Of a stretch of DNA of 64,000 bases, positions 1 through 10,907 are shown piece by piece. How positions within the stretch are numbered: the stretch's first letter is position 1; each line of letters opens with the position of its first letter. Position numbers and translations under genes: made by a program. This stretch comes from Linnemannia hyalina (lineage: Eukaryota; Mortierellomycota; Mortierellomycetes; Mortierellales; Mortierellaceae): contig JAHRHY010000025.1 of the NCBI GenBank assembly GCA_019671135.1, positions 512,501 to 576,500 of the forward strand. The letters are read 5' to 3'. The notes beneath the pieces are model-generated. The model was given only the letters and a program-made list of their open reading frames with translations, was not told where the DNA came from and searched no databases.

Positions 1-1290
1 CAAGGGCTCCTCCCCAAGTCTGACACCGAGGCCATGAGCGTGGGGTATGTTTCTTTGTTGGGAACAACCGAAGTTCTTGATCCTGCCAAGTACCCCGGCC
101 TGTTGAAGGACGACTGCGAAACTTCCTTCATCATTGGTGACAAAAAAAACCCCTACACCGTAAGTCCTCGCACCTCTCCCTTTTTTCTCCGCTAGAAGAA
201 AAAATTCAACCCGCGTGTGTGTGAGCTAAACTCTTTCGTTTTCTTGGACAATATTTAGTGGGCAACATTCACGGTCCCTGGCAATAAGATCTGTTGGAAC
301 GTCATTATCCAGCTCGGTCTCTCCTCGATCGCTGATGAAGAAGTCGGATCCTCAGACTGGGTCGCTCAGGATAACCAAGTGATGATGGATTCGATCCGTC
401 ACTTCTCGACTACATATGGAACAATGGGCGACCTGTTTGATGTCACTCAGTCCGATAGGGTCTCCAAGGTCTTTTTCGAGGACAAGCTGTTCGAGACATG
501 GAATCATGGACGAGTCGTCTTAATTGGCGATGGTACGTATCTAAGCGGCTACTATATCTTCTACGCCTTTTGTTGTCGTTTTGTCGAACTCACTCTAACC
601 AATAACTTGTCTTTATTTTATCTTTCAATTTCTTCCAACAGCGGCACACAAGGTGCGATAACTTATTTCGCAATAACATTATACAAAAGGACTGTCCTCA
701 TTGGATCCATATATTAACCTCTGCTACTTGGTACATCACGTTTTTCTAGCTCCTTCCCAGCACCGGGGCAGGAGCAGTCAATGCCATGCAGGACGCAGTT
801 CTCATCGCCAACCATATCTACGACATCAAGCCAACGACTCATGAGAATATTCAGACCGCTTTGAATGAGTACAAGGAAGAGCGCTTCGACGCGATCAAGG
901 ATCAGTATCCTCAATCGCACATCAGTGCCCAATTGATGTATGGACACGTAAGTTATATTCGTGTACCTCTCGCGTCATAGACTTGATATATGAGAGCATG
1001 AGGTCATATGCTATGCTATATCACTGATGCCTTTCTCTGTACTCATTGGTGTGTTTGTTTTTTAGACACTCTATGAGCGTATTCTCCGACAGGTTATTTT
1101 CAACTGGATGCCCAAGTCGGTGATGAGGAGGCAGTTGTCCAAGAATACGGCCTACCGGCCTCAGGCAAACTTTTTACCTCAGGCGCCCAAGCGAGGTAAT
1201 CTGGGTATCATCCCTCAATGGCCTTCAAAGCGCATCCAAGACGAAAAGGAGGATCCGAAAAATGTCGCTGCTACTGCTACTGCTGTTTAA
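1..1290 (+). CDS. FMO-1: FAD-dependent monooxygenase, 5' end outside window
   Basis: Only the 3' part is present. Exons read 1-159 (end of exon 4), 259-532, 642-652, 750-947 and 1066-1290 (TAA), all with GT-AG borders and matching phases. Exon 5 ends in LIGD, microexon 6 adds AAHK and exon 7 opens LLPSTGAGAVNAMQDA, so the FAD-contacting GD motif of group A flavoprotein monooxygenases is complete. The GxGxxG and DG motifs would lie upstream. The text differs from types A and B: MMDSIRHFSTTYG and a KDDCE segment in exon 4 resemble FMO-5 most, so this is one of the two divergent members. Family membership is firm; the substrate is unknown. An AATAAA signal follows at 1326-1331. Confidence 0.9.
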
Positions 1291-2055
1291 GTGACTAAAC
1301 GAATGTTAAATTAAATCGGCATGTAAATAAATACTTTCCTATCCACCTTCTTCCCTTGTCGGCCTGTCTTTCTCCCTGTGGTTTTTGGACTGGCATATGT
1401 GCACTTTTTTGCCTTGTCTGACGTGAGATGATTCTATGATCAGCAGCGACATCTCTTCACTACATGTTGACCACGGGTCCGAGAGATGGGCACACGCATA
1501 GCAAATCAGTTGAGCAGTTGAGCTCAGCGATTATCAACAAACACGGAGGCTCACCATTTCTCGCAGTACGTGTGACTTATCGCCTTGTGCATCATTTTTG
1601 AGAGACAGGGGGTTGTCTTCAAAAGAGAAGAGGTGTATACATCTCTCTAGCGCCACATTACCATTCATTTCAAAAATAAACATAATATGGGATTGGTCCA
1701 TCTTCACTTTGCTCTACGTACCTATTGTGTATTTCGCCCTATCATCGCTCCTAAAAGAAAACAGTGCAATGCTGTGTAACTGTTCGAGAGCAGAAAAAAA
1801 CGAAGGGAGGGCGAGAAGGAATAAGAAGAAGAAAAAGGAGAATGAAAAAAAAGCTGGGTGAGAATGAGGTCCACCTCATCTCGTCCCTCATTCACATTCC
1901 ATTCGCTCATCATCTCTTTCTTGTCTTTCATTCCTTCATCCCTCTGTCATCTCTCCATACCCCTCTCATCCTCCAACCCCTACAACCACTTCCTTCTCCT
2001 ACTTCTTTTGCCACATATATCAATTCTTTCTCTGTTTGCGTCCCACTCTCCAACA
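1291..2055 (+). other. Spacer FMO-1/FMO-2
   Basis: No gene seen. The first part is the FMO-1 3' flank. From about 1615 the sequence is related to the end of the long S spacer found before FMO-6, FMO-9 and FMO-11 (shared text around 1630-1700 and 16440-16540). The FMO-2 promoter-like block is at 1765-1780. A purine-rich stretch (1785-1860) and then a C/T-rich stretch (1880-2050) lead to the ATG. Confidence 0.7.
1765..1780 (+). promoter_or_regulatory. Array-wide conserved promoter-like block
   Basis: The motif TGCAATGCTGTGTAAC, preceded by an AAAAGAAA-type run and followed by a purine-rich stretch, recurs once before every gene whose upstream region is visible: 1765 (FMO-2), 4628 (FMO-3, variant), 7459, 10671 (FMO-5, variant), 16608, 19415, 22190, 26416, 29165, 36835, 39668, 46265, 49066, 51668 and 54443. 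It starts 233-304 bp upstream of each ATG. An orphan lies at 14030. The fixed place and survival in diverged spacers suggest a core promoter or activator site, but simple co-duplication is also possible. No known factor site is recognised. Confidence 0.5.
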
Positions 2056-4223
2056 ATGAGTGACAACACCAAGGCCAAGCCTAGCCCCACCGGCGGTTTC
2101 AAAGGTAGTGACTTGCCTCCTTTGGTGACTAATAGGCCTCCTCGTGTGCTGATTGCTGGTGCCGGCTTGGCTGGTCTCTTCCTTGGCATCCTCCTTGAGA
2201 AGGCCGGTATCCCCTACGAGATTTTTGAGCGATCTGCCCAGATCAGACATCTTGGTAAGCTCGTTTTCTCAGATTCTGTTGACACGTAAAATCTACTTGT
2301 GCCAAGCGTCGAATTAATCCCGTCAACCTCTCCCTTTTATTTTTCGGGGTCAAAGGTGCCATTATGTGTTTGGTAAGCTAAAGAATCCTGTACTCATCTA
2401 ACCTGCAAGGATGATAACAAAAGGACGAATGGCCTTCCAACTAACATAGTCCATCTCTCTTCTCCTTTTTTTGGTCACATAGTCACCCAACATCCTCCCG
2501 GCGTTCGAGCAGCTCGGCTTGTTGGACGAACTTTTGTCGTTCTCCAAGCCCTCGTTTGGCGGAGTAATGTTGACTGATGAGCTGAAACCCATTGGCAAAA
2601 CTGTCGCCAATGCTAATTACTCTGATTTGTAAGTTTCACACCATTCTATTCCTCTCTTCAAAGGAGGCATGCTCATTTACTCATATTTTCGTATTAATAT
2701 GTTGAACGCTGCCCCTCTTTAGCATTGGGTATGATCACGTCCTCTTTGCTCGTCCCGAGCTACATGACATGTTGTTCAATAAAATTCCCAAGGAAAAGCT
2801 CCACATGTCCAAGAAATTGTTGTCATTCCAACAAAACCAGGAGGGAGTCATGCTCCGGTTTAGTGACAACACAACTATCCACGGCGACATCCTTGTTGGC
2901 GCCGACGGGGCTCACAGCGCCGTTCGTCAGCACTTGTACATAACCCTAGAGAAAGAAGGCCTTCTCCCCAAGTCTGATACCAAGGCTATGAGCAAGGGGT
3001 ATATTTCTCTTGTAGGAACGACCAACGCCCTCGACCCGGCCATGTATCCTGGCCTCTTGAACGAAGAATCCGAGGCATTTTATATAATCGGAGACAAAGA
3101 CACGCCCTACACTGTAAGTAAAGACATTCTCTTATGCAGAGTCGCAAAAAAAAAGGGCCGCAGCCTCGCCTATCCTTACCGCCACATTTCTTTTTCAGTG
3201 GGTTACTTTCACCATTCCTGGCTACAGAATCTGCTGGAATGTCATTATTCAGCTAGACATCGCCGAGATTGCAAATGAGCAATTCAGGTCTTCCGATTGG
3301 GTTCCTCAGCAGAACCAGAAAACGATGGATGAAATCCGTCACTTCAAAACCCCCTATGGCACCATGGGTGATTTGTTCGATGCTACCGATGTTGAACGCG
3401 TTTCCAAGGTCTATTTCGAAGATATGCTATTCGAGACATGGAACCACGGTCGTACCATCTTGATTGGCGATGGTATGCGTAACACTCTGTTCAATCGCAC
3501 ACTTTATTTGCATGCCCACCATCGTCCCACTGACTAATATACAAAATACGATTTTTCTTATTACTTCCCATATAATTAGCGGCACACATGGTGAGGATTG
3601 AAAGGACGAACGACGAGATTGTTTTTGGCCATGAAGAACCCCATCTTAACCATCATAACCATGCTGTCCGTGTATTCTTTTCGCCTCCATATTTTATTAC
3701 AGCTCCTTCCAAGCAGCGGCGCCGGTGCCGTCAACGCCATGCAAGACGCCGTCCTTCTTGCAAACCATCTTTACGACATCTTCCCCACCAGCTTTGAGAA
3801 TATTAAAGCCGCCTTGACCGAGTACAAAGAAGAGCGATTCGATGCAATCAAGGATCAATACCCACAGTCCCATATAAACGCCAAACTAATCTATGGACAT
3901 GTAAGTTGGTGGAAAGGATTCATATGCTGTTTGATGATAAACTAAGGGCATGGTGCATTAATCGCTAACGCTGACATGTTATTATTTGGACTGAATAGAC
4001 TTTTTATGAGCGAGTACTGAGACACGTTGTGTTCAACTGGGTCCCCAAGTCGCTACAGCTCAAGCAATTGCTTAAGGGTACGGGCTACCGCCCCCAGGCT
4101 AACTTTTTACCTCAGGCGCCAAAGCGTGGCACAATGGATGTCATTCCTCAGAGACCTTCGAAGCGCATCGAGAAGGAGAAGAAGGAGGCAGCGAAGAAAG
4201 AGTTAGCTGCTACAGCTCTGTAG
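2056..4223 (+). CDS. FMO-2: FAD-dependent monooxygenase, type A
   Basis: Exons 2056-2254, 2356-2372, 2483-2628, 2723-3113, 3199-3472, 3580-3590, 3703-3900, 3999-4223; 486 aa, all phases consistent. Residues 32-60 form the beta-alpha-beta FAD fold with GAGLAG at 35-40 and the ribose-binding Glu at 58; RPEL at 131-134 is the conserved Arg region; GADGAHS (180-186) is the DG motif; GDAAH (341-345) with P349 and GAG (352-354) is the GD motif. This is the PF01494 architecture of single-component, NAD(P)H-using aromatic hydroxylases and epoxidases. No signal peptide or membrane segment is seen, so it is probably cytosolic. A Lys/Glu-rich tail ends the protein. Exon 3 and intron 3 are almost identical to FMO-3. 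An AATAAA lies at 4243-4248. The substrate is unknown. Confidence 0.92.
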
Positions 4224-4897
4224 GAGAGCGCTTGATGTTGATAATAAACTTCTTTTATCCTTTTGAAGTATCGAAGTACAATTGCATTTGTTTACGTGCG
4301 CATTGATTTCCGTCCAGTGGGCAACAAGAAGACGCCTTTCCCGTTGGCATAATGGTTCAACGCGACATCGTCTACTGTCATCCTGACTGTCTCGACTGAT
4401 TTCACTCGGATAGCAAAATGATGTTTATGCTTGGCCGTGAACCATTTACATGCGTGCGCTGCGACCTCATGGAGAAGAATTCATGCTCAAGACCCGATCC
4501 ATCGCACCATCCCTTGCACGAGAGTTCAAGGGCAGAATACAAACGATTGGTTGTACATAAAGTTAGGCTCTTTTGACAATCGTTTATTTCATCCTACCAT
4601 CCAACCATTACTTCCAAAAGAAATAGCGCCATGCTGTGTACCTTTCAGAAAATACAAGGAGGCAAGTGGGGAGGAAGGGAAGGAATAAGAAAAAAAGTGA
4701 AAAGAAAAAGAGGAAAGGAAAAGTGATGAGAGCATGCGCCATTCGCGAGTTGGCCTCATCTTGGTGTGCACCGTCATCTCGCTGGCTCATCATCTCCTCC
4801 TTTCCATTCCTCCTCCTTTCCATTCCTCTTCCAGTCCTCTTCCATTCCTCTTCCATTCCTTCACTTTCTTTCTCTTGCACCCACTTCGTATCATACA
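4224..4897 (+). other. Spacer FMO-2/FMO-3
   Basis: No gene seen. It holds the FMO-2 poly(A) region, a stretch shared by most B-gene spacers (around 4310-4610), the conserved promoter block in variant form (4628-4642), a purine-rich run and a repeated TTCCATTCCTC tract (about 4800-4865) just before the ATG. Confidence 0.65.
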
Positions 4898-7058
4898 ATG
4901 AGCGCACCCTCCGAGACCATTCAACCCACCCCTTCTAGCAGCAGCACCGTGCCTCCTGTCACAGCCAATAAACCGCCTCACGTCCTAATTGGTGGTGCTG
5001 GTCTGGCTGGCCTTTTCCTCGGGATTCTTCTGGAGAGAGCTGGGATCCCCTATGAGATCTTCGAACGTTCCGCTGAACCCAGGCCACTTGGTGAGCTATA
5101 TGGATTAGACAGCAACTGCATGCGAAGGATTCACACGCTCATGCATACGACACGTAACTAACCATATTAATTTTGCGCTCTTTCTCTTGCCATGGGTATT
5201 AGGTGCCATTATGTGCCTGGTAACAAAAGAGTAGTGCGCATTTCTTGTCTGTATGCAGAAGGAACAACCATTGCTTTTCAACTGACATAGATTCTCATCA
5301 ATCCAACATTTTCGTATAGTCACCAAACATTCTGCCAGCATTCGAACAGCTCGGCTTGTTGGACGAACTTTTGTCGTTCTCCAAGCCCTCGTTTGGCGGA
5401 GTAATGTTGACTGATGAGCTGAAACCCATTGGCAAAACTGTTGCCAATGCTAATTACTCTGATTTGTAAGTTTCACACCATTCTATTCCTCTCTTCAAAG
5501 GAGGCATGCTCATTTACTCATATTTTCGTATTAATATGTTGAACGCTGCCCCTCTTTAGCATTGGGTATGATCACGTCCTCTTCGCCCGTCCTGAGCTTC
5601 ATGACATGCTGTTCAAAAAAACTCCCAAGGAAAAGCTCCACATGTCCAAGAAGATCGTTTCACTTGACCAAGATCATGATGGCGTTACCGTGACCTTTGG
5701 CGACAACACCACTGCCCACGGTGACATTCTTGTTGGCGCCGACGGCGCTCACAGCGCCGTTCGTCAGCACTTGTACAAGACCATGGAGAAGGAGAGCCTT
5801 CTCCCCAAGGCCGATACCAAGGATATGAGCAAGGGTTACATTTCCCTTGTAGGAACCACCAGTTCCCTCGACCCCGTCAAATACCCTGGTGTCTTGGAGA
5901 AGGAATCTGAGGCATTTTATATAATCGGAGATAAAGACACGCCCTATACTGTAAGCTATACCAGTCGTGTTCGTGACTCGTAGAGTTCCTTGGAAAAACA
6001 CGTTATGAAGAATTTTCCTGATGCACCTGTCACGTCTCTTTTTGATAGTGGGTGACCTTCACCATTCCAGGCAACCGAATCTGCTGGAACGTTATCATTC
6101 AGCTTGGACTTTCGTCCACCGCGGATGAGCAAGCAGCGTCGTCGGACTGGACTATTCAAGACAACAAGAAGATGATGGATGAGATCCGTCACTTCAAGAC
6201 CCCTTATGGCACCATGGGAGACCTGTTTGATGTGACCGACATTGAGAAGGTCTCCAAGGTCTATTTCGAGGACAAACTCTTCGAGACCTGGACGCATGGA
6301 CGAACCGTTCTTATCGGAGATGGTACGTCCCACTTTTCCTTTCCCTTGCACCTTTGTTTTGATCCAATCGATACTCCGCTCCTAAATAACACATGGTCCA
6401 TTGATTACTTCCCCTATTCGAATTCACTCCTTAGCTGCCCACATGGTAAGGGACCTACTATTCGACACGAATGTAGCTCAAATTCATCAATCGCGTCGCT
6501 CCAACGGCTTTTAATATCTTCCTCTTTTGTACATGTCTAGCTTCTTCCAAGCAGTGGAGCAGGAGCAGTGAACGCCATGCAAGATGCGGTTCTCCTCGCC
6601 AACCATCTCTATGACATCACCCCCACCAACTTGAAGAACATCAAGACTGCGCTGAGCAACTACAAGAATGAACGATTCGATGCCATCAAGGGTCAATATC
6701 CTCAGTCGCACATCAATGCCAAACTCATCTATGGTCATGTAGGTCTTTCATGCGCCGATGCCTGAAGGAGTGAAAAGCAGAAGATAAGAGAAGACATTTA
6801 GCTAATCTCAGGTGCTTTGGTTCCATCGAATAGACACTCTGGGAGCGAATTCTCAGATACGTCGTGTTTAACTGGGTCCCTGAATCGCTCCAGCTCAAGC
6901 AATTGCTTAAGGGTACTGGCTACCGTCCTCAGGCTAACTTTTTACCTCAGGCGCCAAAGCGTGGCACAATGGATGTCATTCATCAGAAGCCTTCGAAGCG
7001 CATTGAGAAGGATAGAGAGGAGGCAGCGAAGAATGAAGCACTTGCTAGTGCTCTTTAG
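4898..7058 (+). CDS. FMO-3: FAD-dependent monooxygenase, type B
   Basis: Exons 4898-5090, 5203-5219, 5320-5465, 5560-5950, 6049-6322, 6435-6445, 6541-6738, 6834-7058; 484 aa, open throughout. The N-terminus is MSAPSET, followed by a Pro/Ser/Thr-rich lead and then GGAGLAG. Exon 4 has the type B text SLDQDHDGVTVTF and GADGAHS; exon 5 ends LIGD, and microexon 6 gives AAHM. The exon 3 cassette (KPSFGGVMLTDELKPIGKT) is that of its type A neighbour FMO-2, not that of other B genes: positions 5347-5583 match 2510-2746 with one mismatch, intron included. The ATG is the first in the CT-rich leader and matches the start of all B copies. Confidence 0.92.
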
Positions 7059-7699
7059 GAGAGCGCTTGGTGTTGATAATAAACCTTTTTATTCTTTTGA
7101 AATAACAACCCCAAAGCACAAGTGCATTTGTTTTACGTGCGCATTTATTTCCGTTCAATGGGCAACAAGAAGGCGCCTTTCCACATTGACATGCTAGATC
7201 TGTGCGACATCGTTCATTGCCATCGCGACTGTCTCGGCTGATTCACCCGAATAGCGAATTGATGACTGTTGACCATTCACATGCAAGCGTTGTAGCCCCA
7301 TTGAAAGCATTCTTGCTTAAGATCCGATCCATCGCACCGTCTTTCGTACACGAGTTCAAGGGTACAATACAGGTGATTTGTTGAAGCGCTCTTTGTGCGC
7401 GGGGTAGGCTCCTTTGGCCAATTGTTTATTTCATCCAGAGCTTCCAAAAAGAAAAAAATGCAATGCTGTGTAACTTTCAGGAAATACAGGGGGCCAAGTG
7501 GGGAGGAGAGAAAGGAAGAAAAATGAAAAGAGGAAAAGGAGGAACGAGAAAGAGATGAGAGCATTCGCCATTCGCGAGTTGGCCTCATCTCGGTCCGCGC
7601 CGTCATCTCGCTGGCTCATCATCTCCTCCTTGCCATTTCTCTTTCATTCCTCTTCCATTCCTTCACTTTCTTTCTCTTGCACCCACTTCGTATCATACA
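7059..7699 (+). other. Spacer FMO-3/FMO-4
   Basis: No gene seen. Positions about 7192-7490 are nearly identical to 19149-19446 before FMO-7, which shows a recent shared origin of the two upstream regions. The promoter block is at 7459-7474 and a CT-rich leader at 7620-7690. Confidence 0.65.
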
Positions 7700-9848
7700 A
7701 TGAGCGCACCCTCCGAGACCATTCCATCCACCCCTTCTAGCAGCAGCGCCGTGCCTCCTGTCACACCCAATAAACCGCCTCACGTCCTCATTGGTGGTGC
7801 TGGTCTGGCTGGCCTTTTCCTTGGCATCCTTCTGGAGAGGGCTGGGATCTCTTATGAGATCTTCGAGCGTTCTGCTGAACCCAGGCCACTTGGTGAGCTA
7901 TATGAATGGGACAGCAATTGCATGCGAAGGATTCACACGCTCATGCATACGACACGTAACTAACCATATTAATTTTGCACTCTTTCTCTTGCCATGGGTA
8001 TTAGGTGCGATTATGTGCCTGGTAACAAAAAGGAATCATTTGCATTTCTTGGCTCTATGCAACAGGAGCACCCTTTGCTTTTCAATTAACATAGATCATC
8101 ATTTCATCTGGCTTTTTCGTATAGTCACCAAACATCCTCCCGGCATTCGAGCAACTCGGCTTGTTGGACGAGCTTCTGTCGTTCTCCAAGCCTTCGTTCG
8201 GCGGAGTTATGTTGACGGACAAATTGGAACTTATCGGCAAAACGGTCGCCTCTAACACCGACATGTAAGTCTTCATTTCTTTCCTGCGTTCTATTTGAGA
8301 GATCGTCCATCGCATTCCTCACACCTTGTTTTTAATTTGAATACTTTGTTAGCATTGGGTACGACCGCGTCCTGTTCGCCCGCCCCGAGTTGCAAGACAT
8401 GCTGTTCAAGAAGATTCCCTCGGAGAAGATCCATTTGTCAAAGAAGATCGTTACACTTGACCAAGATCAAGATGGCGTTACTGTGACCTTTGACGACAAC
8501 ACCACTGTCCGCGGTGACATTCTTGTCGGAGCCGACGGCGCTCACAGCGCTGTTCGTAAACACCTCTACGCTATCTTGGATAAGGAGCGACTCCTTCCCA
8601 AGGCCGATACCAAGGATATGAGCAAGGGTTATATTTCCCTTGTAGGAACCACCAGTTCCCTCGACCCCGTCAAGTACCCTGGTGTATTGGACGAAGAATC
8701 TGAGGGTTACTGTATGGTCGGAAATAAAGATACACCCTATACTGTAAGCTCCACCGGTCATGTTCGCGTCTCTTAGAGCGAGCGCCTTACAAGAAACGTC
8801 GTTAGGGATTTTTCTGACGCACCTGTCATGTTTCTTTTTGGTAGTGGGTGACCTTTACCGTCCCTGGTAATAGAATCTGCTGGAGCATTATCATTCAGCT
8901 TGGACTTTCGTCTACCGCAGATGAACACGCATCGTCGTCGGATTGGACTAATCAAGACAACAAGAAGATGATGGATGAGATCCGTCACTTCAAGACCCCT
9001 TATGGCACCATGGGAGACCTGTTTGATTCGACCGACATTGAGAAAGTCTCCAAGGTCTATTTCGAAGATAAACTCTTCGAGACCTGGTCGCATGGACGAA
9101 CCGTTCTTATCGGCGATGGTACGTCCCACTTTTCATTTCCCTTGCACCTCTTGCTTTGATCCAATCGATACTCCGCTCCAAAATAACGCATGGTCCATTG
9201 ACTACTTCCCTACTCGAATTCACTCCTTAGCTGCCCACATGGTAAGGGAACTACTATTCGATAAGGAAGTTGGTCAGATTCATCAATGGCATCGCTCCAA
9301 CAATTTTAATATCTTCCCTCATTTGTCTATTTCTAGCTCCTTCCAAGTAGCGGTGCAGGTGCAGTGAACGCTATGCAAGATGCGGTTCTCCTCGCCAACC
9401 ATCTCTATGACATCACCCCCACCAACTTGAAGAATATCAAGACCGCACTGAGCGACTACAAGAATGAACGGTTCGAGGCTATCAAGGAGCAGTATCCTCA
9501 GTCGTATATGAGTGCCAAACTCATCTATGGTCATGTAGGTCTTTCATGCGCCGATGCTTGAAGGAGTGAAGAGCAGAAGATAAGAGAAGACATTTAGCTA
9601 ATCTCAGGTGCTTTGGTTCCATCGAATAGACACTCTGGGAGCGAGTTCTCAGATACGTCGTGTTCAACTGGCTCCCTGAATCGCTCCAGCGCAAGCAGTT
9701 GCTTAAGGATACTGCCTACCGCCCCCAAGCGAACTTCCTGCCAGAGGCAGCCAAGCGCGGGTCATTGGATATTATTCGTCAGACTCCTTCGAAGCGCATC
9801 AAGGAAGAGGAGAAGGGGGCTAAGAAGCAGGCTGCCGCTGCTCTTTGA
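7700..9848 (+). CDS. FMO-4: FAD-dependent monooxygenase, type B
   Basis: Exons 7700-7892, 8005-8021, 8125-8264, 8353-8743, 8845-9118, 9231-9241, 9337-9534, 9630-9848; 480 aa. GGAGLAG, GADGAHS and GDAAHM motifs are intact. Exon 3 is 140 nt, two codons shorter than in FMO-2 and FMO-3, with its own variable segment KPSFGGVMLTDKLELIGKT ending SNTDI. Exon 4 uses SEKIHLSKK where other copies have KEKLHMSKK. The C-terminal tail (IKEEEKGAKKQAAAAL) differs from other B genes and is followed by a 3' flank resembling that of the broken FMO-16. Intact and probably functional; substrate unknown. Confidence 0.92.
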
Positions 9849-10907
9849 ACGGCATAGTGGAGCTGGAATGACAAACAAAAATAAAAATAAAACTTTGCAA
9901 TTGTTCTCTATTGAGAATGACTCATACTCATCAAACAGTACTCCGCTGACATTTGAAGAAAACTTGTTGAAGGAAGAGGGGATAACATTATCACAGGCAT
10001 GTCGGAGAGAGTGACCTGTACGTTGTTTCTTTCCCTGCTCTTCCACTACTCCTCTCCCTTTTCTCTCTTCAACTTTTCCCTCACCAATCTCGTCTTCTTC
10101 CCATTTAATGTCACATCCACCCCCACATCCACCCTCACATCCACCCTCACATCCACCCTCACATTCACCCTCACATTCACCCTCACGTTAAACCTTATCT
10201 GCATTTGCATCTTTCATCCCCACCGTGCAAGTTGAGGTCAGCAAGTGGAATACCACTCCTGCTTCTGCTGTTTGCAAGAGGCATAGATATCAATCGTAGC
10301 CTCTTGTTGTTTGTGCTCAAATTAAGGAAAACTCTTTTTCGTGCCCCTTTTCAGGACCTGCTCTGTGTGCGCTTAAACTTAAAGCGACAGAAGGTAATTT
10401 TCGCAGGAACAGTTGATTCTCAGGACGCTATTGTCATTAGTGTTGGTTTCATTTGCAATGAAAAAGGGGACGTTAGTCTTGAGCACGGTGAATGATAACT
10501 ATTGACAGGGCGAACAAAAAATGACAGACATACCCATATTTTCTACAGCGCCTCCTCGTCTTTTTCTCCCAAAAATAAAGAGCGCAACGTTGTTCATACT
10601 CTATTACTCTTTGTGCATCTTGGTCCAAGTTGTTTATTTCATGCAACCATCGATCACAAAAGAGAAATAATCCAATGCCGTGTAACAGTCCGAGAGCAGC
10701 TAAAAACGATGGCAAGAGGGAGGGAAGGCAGAATCTCGCCATCTCGACCTGGGCCCCCATCTCGCTGATTCTGAATCCCTCATTCATTCACTCTGATGAC
10801 TTTTTGTACATCTCATTTTCTTTTCTCTCTTCCTCCTCGTTCCTCGTTCCACTATTGCCTTCTTCCATCTCCCCATTCCACCCTACTCTCCCATCTTCCA
10901 TCCGAAT
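9849..10907 (+). other. Spacer FMO-4/FMO-5 with module F1
   Basis: No gene seen. Positions about 9850-10480 form a module (F1) related to 56805-57297 after FMO-16 and, more distantly, to about 13110-13830 after FMO-5. It contains a 12-bp minisatellite (10111-10186). The FMO-5 promoter-block variant is at 10671-10686, then a short CT-rich leader. Confidence 0.6.
10111..10186 (+). repeat. 12-bp minisatellite (CACATCCACCCT-like)
   Basis: About six tandem copies of CACATCCACCCT, the later ones reading CACATTCACCCT. The related module at 56990-57300 has only one or two units at the same place, so the repeat expanded after the modules separated. Confidence 0.8.

Noticed and set aside
4224..4897. 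Promoter-overlapping small frames before each copy (Lys/Glu-rich or Ser/Phe-rich)
   Set aside because: They are translations of the purine-rich and CT-rich tracts and are not preserved between copies.
5660..6351. Minus-strand frames opposite exons 4 and 5 (here and in most copies)
   Set aside because: They recur at the same place in every copy as the antisense of the conserved exons and have no domain of their own.
10111..10186. CRISPR-like array
   Set aside because: Tandem 12-bp units without unique spacers; the host is a eukaryote.
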